Position numbers and translations under genes: made by a program. From Ashinkailepas kermadecensis (Eukaryota > Arthropoda > Thecostraca > Neolepadidae): DNA of 64,000 nucleotides. The notes below the pieces were generated by a model, which saw only the letters and a program-made list of their open reading frames with translations, did not search any database and was not told the DNA's origin. This document shows, piece by piece, positions 22,995 to 34,474 of the stretch. Location: NCBI GenBank assembly GCA_034440615.1, contig JAOTOM010003693.1, positions 113,940 to 177,939 on the forward strand, given 5' to 3'. Positions within the stretch are counted from its first letter, which is position 1, and each line of letters starts with the position of its first letter.

Positions 22995-23342
22995 AATCTG
23001 GGAATGGTTTCGGGAAGGAATATGATGACTCGGGATGGCTCCCGGAAGGAATGTGACGACTGGGGATGGCTTTCGGAAGGAATGTGATGTCTAGGGCTGG
23101 CTTCCTCCCGGAAGGAATGTGATCAATGGGGATGGCTCTCAGAAGGAATGTGATGACTTGGGATGGCTCCCGAAAGGAATGTGGTGACCGAGGATTGTTT
23201 CTGCAAGTAATGTGATGACCAGGGATGGTCTCTGCAAGGAATGTGATGATTAGGGATGGTTTATGCAAGTAATGTGATCACTAGGGATGGCTTCTGTAAG
23301 GAATGTGATGACTAGGGATGGTTTCTACAAGGGACGTGGTGA
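22995..23342. repeat. ~31 bp degenerate minisatellite, about 11 units
   Basis: The unit GGAATGTGATGACTAGGGAT followed by GGCTTCTG recurs about eleven times with many substitutions and occasional length changes. It looks older than the homogeneous arrays in this window. Confidence 0.85.
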
Positions 23343-23570
23343 CAAATGCTGGCCCGATGAGATCCATGCACTGTAAGCAGATAATTTACTGTATTCATAA
23401 GTATATGGATTCGATATTACAACCTTGAAAACAGTCGTACACTCGCATATTTCACACCGGATGTTCTGCTTGGTCAATGGCATCCCTTACGCTATTAAGC
23501 AAGGACAAGCAATTACGCTAGCTAGCATTGCATGCACTGGGGGAATTGCTAGAGAGGAAAATAAAGCATA

Positions 23571-24502
23571 TTAACACGCGTCCTGGAGGGCCTCTGAAAA
23601 TTACGCGCACTGGAGGGGGGCGGATTCCACCGTCCCCCCTAAGATCTCGGCTCCTAATACAGCTGGAGGAACGAAATTCGTAGGGTGGATGGGTACGGTA
23701 GTTAACTCTATTGTGTGCAAATTTCATGACCTTAGGTCAATATCTTCAAGGTCAAAATTAGGTCAAATTTGCCAAATTTTCTGGTTTTGAGTGGCTTGGC
23801 TTGTCATCGTTATGGATCGCTGTGATTGTGTTTAAATGCTCCAAAATGGGCATCAATGATGTTTTAGACATTACTAATGATGCAATGCAGATGCTAGACC
23901 CAACATTTGACCTCAGGTCACCTATATAGCACCATTTTATCACGTCAGTTACCTGTTCCAGTTACCGGAACCGGGCCGCCCGCCCGACTGCTCCGTCGGG
24001 CAGCTCGGAGCAATCGGCTTCGTGAAGAAAGGAGTGAAGTACATGAATAAAGTATGGAACGCAATGACAAACAGTACAAATGACAAACAGTAGTGCATTT
24101 ATGACAACATTCCAGTTGATCAAGTTTGGTTCCATTAACCTGTCATGAACTTGACCTGACTTGACCTCGGTAACCTAACATGACCTTAAAACTATATAGC
24201 ATATCAATAGACATCAAACAAGTCGCTAGTGTTGCCAAGAACAATTCCATTTTGCGAATATACGGGTAGCGCATCAGCGCCGTTTTTTGTGGTCTGGCGC
24301 TAAATTGTTTTTTTTACTTAACGGCCCCTAACTTGAAAACGTTTCGGCAGATTTCCATTTTTCTTACTTTAAACGACGCGCCATTCATTTCTAAGCAGGT
24401 ACGCAGAAAATCGCGTAAATCGACCGTTAAAATCTGCAGGTATTTACGCAAAAACCGGAGGGGTGGGCGGATTTCGCCCACCCCCTCCAGTGCGCGTGTT
24501 AA
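23571..24502 (-). mobile_element. TTAA-flanked non-autonomous element, copy B
   Basis: TTAA at 23571-23574 and 24499-24502 bounds a 932 bp unit with the same terminal inverted repeats as copies A and C. It is inverted relative to A. The extra internal ACGCGC-CTGGAGGG motif lies near its left end (about 23602-23618). The half-site block is conserved as TGACCT, 4 bp, TGACCT, 3 bp, TAACCT, 4 bp, TGACCT at about 24150-24185, so one hexamer is mutated. The hairpin GCCCGAC/GTCGGGC lies at about 23982-24001. No transposase ORF is present. Confidence 0.85.
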
Positions 24503-24796
24503 AACAAGTTGATTGGTTAAACCGTGATATTGACTGAGGTTTATGCCATGTTCCACGATAAATGATTGCATCGCTTCAGAAAGGCGTTGTCTGACAACTT
24601 GCAACATATGAGGCCGTCTGATTATGTGTTGTTATGGCTTAGTTTTTGTACGACATGCCATTGCGAATTATATCGTTTTGAAGTCAATCCATTAAAGCCT
24701 GTGATTGTTGCGCTATATAGCCGATACTTCAATGAACACACAATCATAGACTCACGTATGTTCAATCCGATGTACTCCAGATCTTCAGTTCATATA

Positions 24797-24806
24797 TATA
24801 TGTATA

Positions 24807-24862
<56 letters not shown>
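24797..24862. repeat. (TA)n microsatellite
   Basis: About 65 bp of TA dinucleotides, flanked by shorter TA runs interrupted by TGTA and TACA. Confidence 0.95.
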
Positions 24863-24868
<6 letters not shown>

Positions 24869-25207
24869 TATTTCCGTGTAATCGGGCAGGTGTGCATAGC
24901 CCAAGTTCGCAGTGGCAGCTGCGCCCCCGTCAGTCACACTCCAGTACCTACAGCTAAATTTAAAGAACATGCAAAACCCCAAAAATGTCGCTTCATAAAT
25001 GCGAGCATCCACAGCTACGTCTGTGCTGAATACCGCACTTCATTGATCGAGAGTTGTGATTTATATCCCTACACTAGTCTTCCCATCTCGGAGCTAAATC
25101 GACTTTTCTGTCGTCCAAGAAATCTGTCACTTTAACAACCACTCGAGCGGAAGGGAGCTGGTCGGAGCGGCAATCTCTCAGCAAGTCGTCGTCTGATATA
25201 CGACTGT
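24863..25207. other. Unassigned sequence
   Basis: I see no feature here. Open frames through it extend from the flanking TA and minisatellite tracts. Confidence 0.35.
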
Positions 25208-25785
25208 GTCGACGATCGTCGGCGGAGCTGCGGCAGGCGGACACAGCCTAACCACTGATCTGTCGGCAGAGCCACGGCAGGCGGACACAGCCTGACCACT
25301 GATCTGTCGGCAGAGCCGCGGCAGGCGGCCACAGCCTGACCACTGATCTGTCGGCAGAGCCGCGGCAGGCGGCCACAGCCTGACCACTGATCTGTCGGCA
25401 GAGCCGCGGCAGGCGGACACAGCCTAACCACTGATCTGTCGGCAGAGCCGCGGCAGGCGGACACAGCCTAACCACTGATCTGTCGGCAGAGCCGCGGCAG
25501 GCGGCCACAGCCTGACCACTGATCTGTCGGCAGAGCCGCGGCAGGCGGCCACAGCCTGACCACTGGTCTGTCGGCAGAGCCGCGGCAGGCGGACACAGCC
25601 TGACCACTGATCTGTCGGCAGAGCCGTGGCAGGCGGACACAGACTGACCACTGATCTGTCGGCAGAGCCGCGGCAGGCGGCCACAGCCTGACCACTGATC
25701 TGTCGGCAGAGCCGCGGCAGGCGGCCACAGCCTGACCACTGATCTGTCGGAAAGCCACTGCAGGCGGACACAGCCTGACCTGTCG
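25208..25785. repeat. 44 bp GC-rich minisatellite, about 13 units
   Basis: GCGGCAGGCGGACACAGCCT, then GACCACTGATCTGTCGGCAG and AGCC, repeats about thirteen times. A GCGGCC versus GCGGAC variant alternates irregularly along the array. Minus frames rotate every unit without stops, creating a spurious 253-residue frame. Confidence 0.95.
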
Positions 25786-26150
25786 GCTCTGACCAACCTT
25801 TGCTGCACCCAGAACATCCTCTGCCGGACCCAGAACAGTCCCTGCCGAATCAATCCGGCCTTTCTTTTTCTGACCCAGCCCAGCCTCTGCCAGACCCAGC
25901 CCAGCCCCCGCCGAACCAAGCCTAGCCTCTGCCGAACCCAATCCAGCCTTTGCCAGACCCAGAACAGCCTCTGCTGGACCTGGGGACAACCTCCATTGGA
26001 CCTAGCCATGCCTCTGTTGGACCTGGGGACAGCCTCCCTGGGACCTAGCCATGCCTCTGCTGGACCTGGGGACAGCCTCCCTGGAACCTAGCGAAGCCTC
26101 TGCCGGACCTGGGGACAGCCTCCTTGAGACCCAGCCAAGCCTCTGCCGAA
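25786..26150. repeat. Degenerate ~21 bp and 43 bp repeats
   Basis: Degenerate CCTCTGCCGAACCCAGCC-type units (25786-25966) grade into a clearer 43 bp repeat beginning GCCTCTGCTGGACCTGGGGA at 25967, 26010, 26053 and 26096. The two share a core, suggesting one grew from the other. Confidence 0.8.
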
Positions 26151-28305
26151 CCTAGCCAAGATCAAAATAAGGAGAGTATTGGGAGCGGAGAGCCTGGGGA
26201 CCGTGAGGAACGGCGAGAGGTGATGTCCCAAATCGGCTGTCTCTGGATCGTGAGGATTTGGGAGGGAGAGTCGCAGATTCAGAACCGGTGGGGAGGGGAG
26301 GTGTAGCAGAGAGAACAGGAGGCGCCGCTGCGTCCCATGTAATTCGATGGCGAGGACGGAAGGTGGTGAGCATCAGCTGGCTCAGTACCAATGGGCAAGG
26401 GAGGGGAGAGGAGTGAACAGGTGACGTCGCTGCATCGGATGCTATTCGAGGGCGGGGACGGAAGACGGAGGACATCAGCTTGCTAAGTGCCGATGGAAGA
26501 AAGACGCTGCTGGGCCTAAGCCAGTGGGCAGAACATCAATAGGCATGGGATAGATGGATGGACCAACCTCGGATCTTGGACAGCCAGGCGTAGTGGTGCT
26601 ATTCAAGGGAACACTGTACTCCGATGTCGGTGTCGCTCAGCTCCGGTCCCGACGCCGTATGGGTGCAACCCTGTAACAACTGAAATCTGACTGCAGGCAT
26701 GCTGGCATCAACACCGGCCGGCTTTGATGCGAGTGTCGGCGGTGCTGGCGCTGAACCGGCTGGGTGCTGATGCCGCTGGGACTGATGGCGTGTGATTCGG
26801 AGCCAGCTCTGCGGTCGACAGCAGGCGCCGCCTCAGGCGATCTGTTCTGCTCGCTGTGATCAATACCGATTCCAGCGCCGTCTCAACCTCTTTGTTTTCT
26901 TTGCGTCTGCAGAAATAGCATAGTCCCCCGGGTAGCCGAGAACGCTGCGAATCCCGCCGTGACGACCTCACCCGCCACTTGGGCTACTGTGACGCGTGGA
27001 GGATGTTTACTTTCAGGAAGGAGACGGTGCTCGGAGTGGAGAACGGTGTACTCGCTCGTCCTTCATTTCCACTGCATAAAACATTGGAGCACAGAAGCAT
27101 TATGGAACTGTACAAACACTTGGTACATTAATGTACCTATTGTACATTGTACGTATGCATGCATACGTGCTTTTGTGCTTTGGGACCAGCAAAATAACAC
27201 ATTTCTTGAAAATATTCAACCCGCCCAGGCACAAAATCATCCATATTGATCTAGTGATAACCAATTTAAATGCAAAACGGTAGACATACAAGTGAAAGGG
27301 TTAATTTTGTTTAGAAAAGAAAGGAAGCGAACAATGCATTTTCTCAACAGATTGCACATTTAAGTAGCGGCATTTTGAAGTGATGTTTGTGGTCGTGTCT
27401 GATCTGTCTGTAAGCTGTCTGAAATTCAATGACCTGCCGAAACAGTCCGGCTATGTTATTGCTTGAGGGGAAAACCTTGAATGTTCAGCTGAACCATCCC
27501 ACATGCCATGTTTGTAGCCATGAAAATCATCTGGGAGGGTGGCAGAATATAGTGGATGCCAAAGTCCCTTGGGGAGTGATGATGAACAGCAAAATCGATC
27601 AAGTAACATATTACATTTACTGTTTTCCCCTCTTCATATTGAAGTTCTCAGACTGCAAACAAGTGGATTATGTGTGGAGGTGTGGTGCTTGTGCCGCTCT
27701 AGATTCGTTTGTGGGGTAGTTAGGTACTTATTTTCGGCCACTTCAGGGGTGAATGTGTAGGCTCGGAGCAAAGGTATACCTACTGACAGTAATAATAGTT
27801 ATTCAGTGTTATCTATGCACACTGAATCATACATTGCTAAATTCCACAGCAGTGCCCCACTTCTTCACCCCATTAGACTTGGCATCATTCAAGCGCGTCA
27901 ACTTGGCCAAGATCACGGGGGCGTCAGGTTTGTAAGTGCCACCACATTACTTGTACCAGATGGGCAGATATTTTCACGTTGTCAGAAATAAATAGCATAA
28001 GTTCACAAGTTTTCTCTGTATAAGGCATTCAAAGAGATAATCCTCACAAATAATGGCAATTAACCAGGTGAGAGGACACTTCCCAAAAGCGCCTTCAGGT
28101 TTTCGAGGATGATGATGACCGAAGATAACAAGGACAAAAAGTTGCGAGATGTGGTATGTACAACTGCAATGCCTTGCGAGACAGGGAAGTTTAAAGATGG
28201 CTCACGAAGAATCGCGAAGCCTGAGAGGAATACAATTTAAAGCTGCTGCTGTATAATAACAAATTGGGAGAAAGGACATGTTCATCTCGTATCTTGTGAT
28301 ATCGT
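26151..28305. other. Unassigned sequence
   Basis: A partial duplication of a GAGGACGGAAG-containing segment is visible around 26340-26480. Open frames such as 27429-27719 have no recognisable domain. No RNA gene or TE protein was recognised. Confidence 0.35.
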
Positions 28306-29268
28306 AGTTTGCTAGGGCAGCCGGCATCCTACCCTAATAGACAGAGGGCATCCGCCCTATGGGCTGCACATTCCAGTGTAGTCTATTAGGGCAACCGGCA
28401 CCCTACCCCGGCAGACAGAGGGCATCCGTCCTATGGGCTGCACAGTCCAGTGTAGTCTGCTAGGGCAGCCGGCACCCTACCCTGGCAGACAGAGGGCATC
28501 CGTCCTATGGGCTGCACAGTCCAGTGTAGTCTGCTAGGGCAGCCGGCACCCTACCCTGGCAGACAGAGGGCATCCGTCCTATGGGCTGCACAGTCCAGTG
28601 TAGTCTGCTAGGGCAGCCGGCACCCTACCCCGGCAGACAGAGGGCATCCGTCCTGTGGGCTTCACAGTCCAGTGTAGTCTGCTAGGGCAGCCGGCACCCT
28701 ACCCTGGCAGACAGAGGGCATCCGTCCTGTGGGCTACACAGTCCAGTGTACTCTGCTAGGGCAGCCGGCACCCTACCCCGGCAGACAGAGGGCATCCGTC
28801 CTGTGGGCTGCACAGTCCAGTGTAGTCTGCTAGGGCAGCCGGCACCCTACCCTGGCAGACAGAGGTCATCCGTCCTATGGACTGCACAGTCCAGTGTAGT
28901 CTGCTAGGGCAGCCGGCACCCTACACTGGCAGACAGAGGGCATCCGTCCTATGGGCTGCACAGTCCAGTGTAGTCTGCTAGGGCAGCCGGCACCCTACCC
29001 TGGCAGACAGAGGGCATCCGTCCTATGGGCTGCACAGTCCAGTGTAGTCTGCTAGGGCAGTCGGCACCCTACCCCGGCAGACAGAGGGCATCCGTCCTGT
29101 GGGCTTCACAGTCCAGTGTAGTCTGCTAGGGCAGCCGGCACCCTACCCTGGCAGACAGAGGGCATCCGTCCTGTGGGCTGCACAGTCCAGTGTAGTCTGC
29201 TAGGGCAGCCGGCACCCTACCCTGACAGACAGAGGGCATCCGTCCTGTGGGCTGCACAGTCCGGTGTC
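28306..29268. repeat. 74 bp minisatellite, 13 units
   Basis: The unit GTCTGCTAGGGCAGCCGGCA, then CCCTACCCTGGCAGACAGAG, repeats every 74 bp. The first unit is the most diverged. Linked variants (CCCCGG with GGGCTTCACAG) occur in units 5 and 11, six units apart, suggesting block duplication. Confidence 0.95.
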
Positions 29269-31168
29269 AACTGAGGACCGTGGAATCACACCCTATATGG
29301 CCAACGCTTCACAAACCACTGAAACTTGCTAGCTACCCACCAGCTATCTCTCTACTTATTTTACATGTAGCCTCCCTGAATTTCAGGCTGCATCTGGCGA
29401 AGCACCTCTACATTGGTAGACGTGTATTAAAAAAAGAGAAAAAAAGTGTATTCCTCAGAGGCCAGAGCAGGGAGCAAGTCTTCCCAATGAGACACCGCTT
29501 CGGCATGGACTGGCAGTAGAACAAGCGGCCGTCCGACCTCCACCCACCGCCGACCCACGGCCTCTCCGATCACCTCGCTATTGTTCTGCTGTTAGAAATA
29601 CATTGTGTTTTTCAGCGACTATAAGAGGCGATATCCAGAAATAGAAGTGTTCACGTGCCGCGACAAAATTGTGTGCATCGCGTAATATACACGCACGATT
29701 TGAATGAAATCCTAGATCTTTGTTCATATTTGCAAGGCTTGCAGCAGCAAGCAAGACAACGTTCGCAACGGGCAAGAAAGCCTGAGCAGCGAGAAAGCAA
29801 ACAATCATCTGATGAGTGTCTTTGCCCGTATTCTCAATAAGTTGTCAATGTAGCATGTTCAGGAAGAAAATGATTTTTTTTCCATATGCAGCTTTTCTTT
29901 TCATTGATTTCATATCAAGACATCCACACCGAGATATGTCTGGCAAGACAGTGCCTGCGCATATTATTTTCCAGCCACTCAAACTACATCACTGAAATGG
30001 AGATTCATCGGTGTTTTTGTGAATTGTTTACAAATAGGACGAAAAGGCATTAATTTAATGGTTAAGGGCAAGATTGCCTGTGCCCGTAGTATTTTCCATA
30101 GGGAACTTCTCAGGACACTGTATTGACTGTAATGAAATGGGCTGTCCATTTACATCATTTTAATTGCCAATGTCGCAACGATTCATTTACAATATGAGTG
30201 TAATTGGAATAGTCTTAGCAACGCTGTAACTGCTGAGCTGTTACAGCGTTACAGCAACGGCAGCAGAGCGGCAGCCGTTGCGTTGCCTCATTGCGGTCAC
30301 AATAGCGCCGAATCTGTGGCGCGCACAGACGCTTGCTTTGCGGTATTTACGTTTGCTTGACGAAGCGTAGGCGGTACATGAATCAAACACAATGTTTGTA
30401 TTTTAACTTTAACTCTTCTGGTTGCCGAAGTGTATCACGGATTCGAAAAAAAAATTGTTAATTTCATCCTTTGTCCTAATGTGGAGTCACGCGGCATGTG
30501 CAGAAAAACACAATGGAAATTACAATTCCTGTTAAATTGTATACAATGGTGTACCAGCCTCATGTCGCCACGACAAGTGACCCGCGCCGTCCACCTATCA
30601 CACCCACAAGCATCTCGGCTCCGTGGAAAACCACAGCTATGCGGCTGGAGCGTCTTGCGCCGCGCGGAAGGGTCGCCAGCCGTCATCCAGGTGTGCACCT
30701 CGCAGCCGGCCATAGAACCGTCGCTGGCCATCTTATACAGATGCAATGGAACAAGACTGAAGGTGTACACCTTTACCCGTGCCCCTGGAACCCTTTCCAC
30801 TGAACCTTCTGTCGCTTTGTTCTTTGAGGCGTTTCACATCAGAATAGTACAAGTTGCAAAGTTTCTATGGTATAACTGAGTAGTAGTAACGCACGAGAAT
30901 CCATACGGAAAGTTCCTGGAGGCAAGGAACTGGAAACTAACAATCAACTTCATCCAACATCAATCCAGCATAGCTCTCGCAGCGTGCACAACAGCAAGCA
31001 AACATGAAATTCCCTACCTCTTTCAAGCGGAAGTGTCATGAGGTAAGTCAATGAGGTAGCCTCGATCTCACCCAACGGTCGACCAAGTGAAGCATATGAC
31101 TTTGAAATTGAACATGGTACCCAATAAGGCAGGCGGTCCGGCGCTATATTTAGATCGCCACTCTTAAC

Positions 31169-31170
<2 letters not shown>
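29269..31170. other. Unassigned sequence with an 11 bp hairpin
   Basis: No gene is recognised. The open frame 30430-30879 (plus) overlaps one on the other strand and has no domain. A hairpin with arms AACGCTGTAAC (30220-30230) and GTTACAGCGTT (30240-30250) stands out. Confidence 0.4.

Positions 31171-31226
<56 letters not shown>
31171..31226. repeat. (TA)n microsatellite
   Basis: About 55 bp of TA dinucleotides within otherwise unassigned sequence. Confidence 0.95.
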
Positions 31227-31228
<2 letters not shown>

Positions 31229-31845
31229 GAGGCCTACATTCACGTTGCAACCGTGCACATTACACAGGTGCGGGTTCCGGGGCACCCATGTGGACCCCAT
31301 AGCTAGCACAATTACCGCTCTTGTTACTGCCCTTTGTTGACTCCTGCTCGGCACCAACTTTAACCCCAGGTCGTATAGTCCACGATGCATTAAAAGTTCC
31401 TGCCACAGCGCAGCTATCTACATTAGCACTCTGCTAACTGCAGCTTTTAGCGCCGGAAGAAATTTGTTGACGGATAGTTGGACAAATGGAAGCGAGTCTC
31501 GCATACATTCACTGACCCTGGAAGCTAGTGTGCCATTTGTGCGGCTGTTTCTGCCAATCCATTTATATATGCGGCAATAAACAGTTGATAAGACTGCTTT
31601 GTCTTCGTAACCTGTGCCCAGTGGTGCCACCGTGGATTGCGTTGCACGGCTCCCAAGGTAACCTGCAAATGGGCGTAGCACAGGTGTACATGACGCTACT
31701 TGCTACTGCTAACGCGTGCTGCTTGCCGCTATTGCCGCACATACACCACAGATGCGCTAGCTACTAGCGACGAGCCGGAAGGAGAGACTGATGCCCATCC
31801 TCCGCGAGATAGCAGGCGGGAATCACTGACGCAGCTAGCCGAATA
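31227..31845. other. Unassigned sequence
   Basis: No gene or repeat is recognised. Confidence 0.35.
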
Positions 31846-32032
31846 CGCGTCTGTGCCGGCCCCTCCATAGTGGCACAATAGGCGTATGTGCCGGCCCCTC
31901 CAATAGGCGTCTGTGCCGGCCCCTCCATAGGCCCCAATAGGCGTCTGTGCCAGCCCCTCCAATAGGCGTCTGTGCCGGCCCCTCCATTGTGGCACAATAG
32001 GCGTACTGTGCCGGCCCCTCCATTGCACATCC
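31846..32032. repeat. Irregular minisatellite, about 7 units
   Basis: The core AATAGGCGTCTGTGCCGGCC followed by CCTCC recurs at variable spacing (about 24-36 bp). Some units insert ATAGTGGCAC or ATAGGCCCC. Confidence 0.85.
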
Positions 32033-32216
32033 GCTGGATACACTGCGGCCAGCCTGTCAGAGCCCGATATTGGATGTGGGCCGCCGACTGCCGACCGGCC
32101 CCGATACCAGCATCGTGAGGAGATGCTGCGGCCGCGATCAGGCCCAGGACACCTCGTCTCAAAGTACCGTACACGTGGAGCTGGAAAAACAGCGCTGCTG
32201 CCGGCTTGGCACCTGT

Positions 32217-32962
32217 CTGCCAGCTACACATCAGCGCTGTGTGACGTGTCTGCCAGCCACACGTCAACGCTGTGGGACGGATGGTGGGACGTGTCTACCA
32301 GGCACACGTCAGCGCTGTGGGACGGGTGGTGGGACGTGTCTACCAGCCACATGTCAGCGCTGTGGGACGGATAGTGGGACGTGTCTACCAGCCACACGTC
32401 AGCGCTGTTGGACGGGTGGTGGGACGTGTCTGCCAGCCACACGTCAGCGCTGTGGGACGGGTGGTGGGACATGTCTGCCAGCCACACGTCAGCGTTGTGG
32501 GACGGGTGGTGGGACGTGTCTACCAGCCACACGTCAGCGCTGTAGGATAGATAGTGGGACGTGTCTATCAGCCACACGTCAGCGCTGTGGGACGGATGGT
32601 GGGACGTGTCTGCCATCCACACGTCAGCGCTGTGGGACGGGTGGTGGGACGTGTCTGCCAGCCACACGTCAGTGCTGTGGGACGGGTGGTGGGACGTGTC
32701 TGCCATCCACACGTCAGCGCTGTGGGACGGGTGGTGGGACGTGTCTGCCAGCCACACGTCAGCGCTGTGGGACGGATGGTGGGACGTGTCTGCCAGCCAC
32801 ACGTCAGCGTTGTGGGACGTGTGTACCAGCCACACGTCAGCGCTGTGGGACGGATAGTGGGACGTGTCTACCAGCCACATGTCAGCGCTGTGGGACGGAT
32901 GGTGGGACGTGTCTGCCATCCACACGTCAGCGCTGTGGGACGGGTGGTGGGACGTGGCTGGC
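32217..32962. repeat. 45 bp minisatellite, about 17 units
   Basis: CCAGCCACACGTCAGCGCTG followed by TGGGACGGGTGGTGGGACGT repeats every 45 bp with one shortened unit near 32810. Because the period is a multiple of three and the unit lacks stops, plus and minus frames stay open, the longest giving a 314-residue frame with a 15-residue repeat (GGTCLPATRQRCGTG). Open frames in several phases at once argue against coding. A protein with 15-residue repeats cannot be excluded without a transcript. Confidence 0.9.
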
Positions 32963-33569
32963 TTTTCAGCTGCCCCCCCCCACTCCCTTCCCCTCCCCCG
33001 ACAGTCTGGCCTGATACAGTTGCGTCTCAGACGATGGATAATGGCAGTCCCTCCGGTGTCTGTTCTGAGCTAAATTAGGTCAATCTGGCGTTCGACCGGA
33101 ATTCATACCGCAAACGCAGCATGGCGATGGTGTGATATTTTGGTGTTGACATTGAGGTGGAGGTGGGAAATTGGACGGGCGACGTTTCGGCGGGAGACTC
33201 CGGCGATGACGCCACGAGCACTGGGCTGCTGCCGAGCACTGGGCTGCACTGACCGGCCAGGCGCCTAGAAGCCTCGCGACGACAGCCCGCCGCCGGACGA
33301 CCAACTGGAGAATTCGCTGGCTTCTGTCTATCTTTGGCTATCACATAGCTTCAGTACTCAGCCAGTTTATTGTTTATACTTGGCTGTGGTTGGGAAAGGA
33401 AGCCATGCGCCTCATTCTTTTACATCACTTTAGCTATCTTCGACGATATTGTATTGGAATGTAAATACATTATGGGAAGTGGCGAGGCTTGGGCAGTGCT
33501 CCTGGTAGTATCATAGCGGCATTCTTCGCGTCTACACGGCACTCAGCGCTGCCCCACTTCGTGCGACCC
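32963..33569. other. Unassigned GC-rich sequence
   Basis: Poly-C and CCCTTCCCCTCCCC runs (32974-33000) and a GC-rich patch (33130-33310) are present. No gene is recognised. Confidence 0.35.
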
Positions 33570-34474
33570 AGACACTATAGCACTTGGCTGCCACTCGCCA
33601 CGTGCCAGCCTGATCCCAGACACTATAGCACTTGGCTGCCACTCGCCACGTGCCAGCCTGATCCCAGACACTATAGCACTTGGCTGCCACTCGCCACGTG
33701 CCAGCCTGATCCCAGACACTATAGCACTTGGCTGCCACTCGCCACGTGCCAGCCTGATCCCAGACACTATAGCACTTGGCTGCCACCACCACGTGCCAGC
33801 CTGATCCCAGACACTATAGCACTTGGCTGCCACTGCCACGTGCCAGCCTGATCCCAGACACTATAGCACTTGGCTGCCACTCGCCACGTGCCAGCCTGAT
33901 CCCAGACACTATAGCACTTGGCTGCCACTCGCCACGTGCCAGCCTGATCCCAGACACTATAGCACTTGGCTGCCACTCGCCACGTGCCAGCCTGATCCCA
34001 GACACTATAGCACTTGGCTGCCACTCACCACGTGCCAGCCTGATCCCAGACACTATAGCACTTGGCTGCCACTCGCCACGTGCCAGCCTGATCCCAGACA
34101 CTATAGCACTTGGCTGCCACTCGCCACGTGCCAGCCTGATCCCAGACACTATAGCACTTGGCTGCCACTCGCCACGTGCCAGCCTGATCCCAGACACTAT
34201 AGCACTTGGCTGCCACTCACCACGTGCCAGCCTGATCCCAGACACTATAGCACTTGGCTGCCACTCGCCACGTGCCAGCCTGATCCCAGACACTATAGCA
34301 CTTGGCTGCCACTCGCCACGTGCCAGCCTGATCCCAGACACTATAGCACTTGGCTGCCACTCGCCACGTGCCAGCCTGATCCCAGACACTATAGCACTTG
34401 GCTGCCACTCACCACGTGCCAGCCTGATCCCAGACACTATAGCACTTGGCTGCCACTCGCCACGTGCCAGCCGG
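33570..34474. repeat. 48 bp minisatellite with 19 CACGTG E-boxes
   Basis: GACACTATAGCACTTGGCTG, then CCACTCGCCACGTGCCAGCC and TGATCCCA, repeats nineteen times. CACGTG occurs exactly once per unit at 33599, 33647, 33695, 33743, 33790, 33837 and then every 48 bp to 34461. Two units are 47 bp long. The variant CTCACCACGTG occurs at units starting E-boxes 34029, 34221 and 34413, 192 bp apart, showing a four-unit higher-order period. Long frames with 16-residue repeats are artefacts of the 48 bp period. Confidence 0.97.

Noticed and set aside
25248..26009. 253-residue minus-strand repeat protein
   Set aside because: It follows the 44 bp minisatellite, and all minus phases are open across it. The repeat explains the length.
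28306..29268. CRISPR-like array (regular repeats)
   Set aside because: Whole units are repeated with no unique spacers, and the context is eukaryotic. It is a minisatellite.
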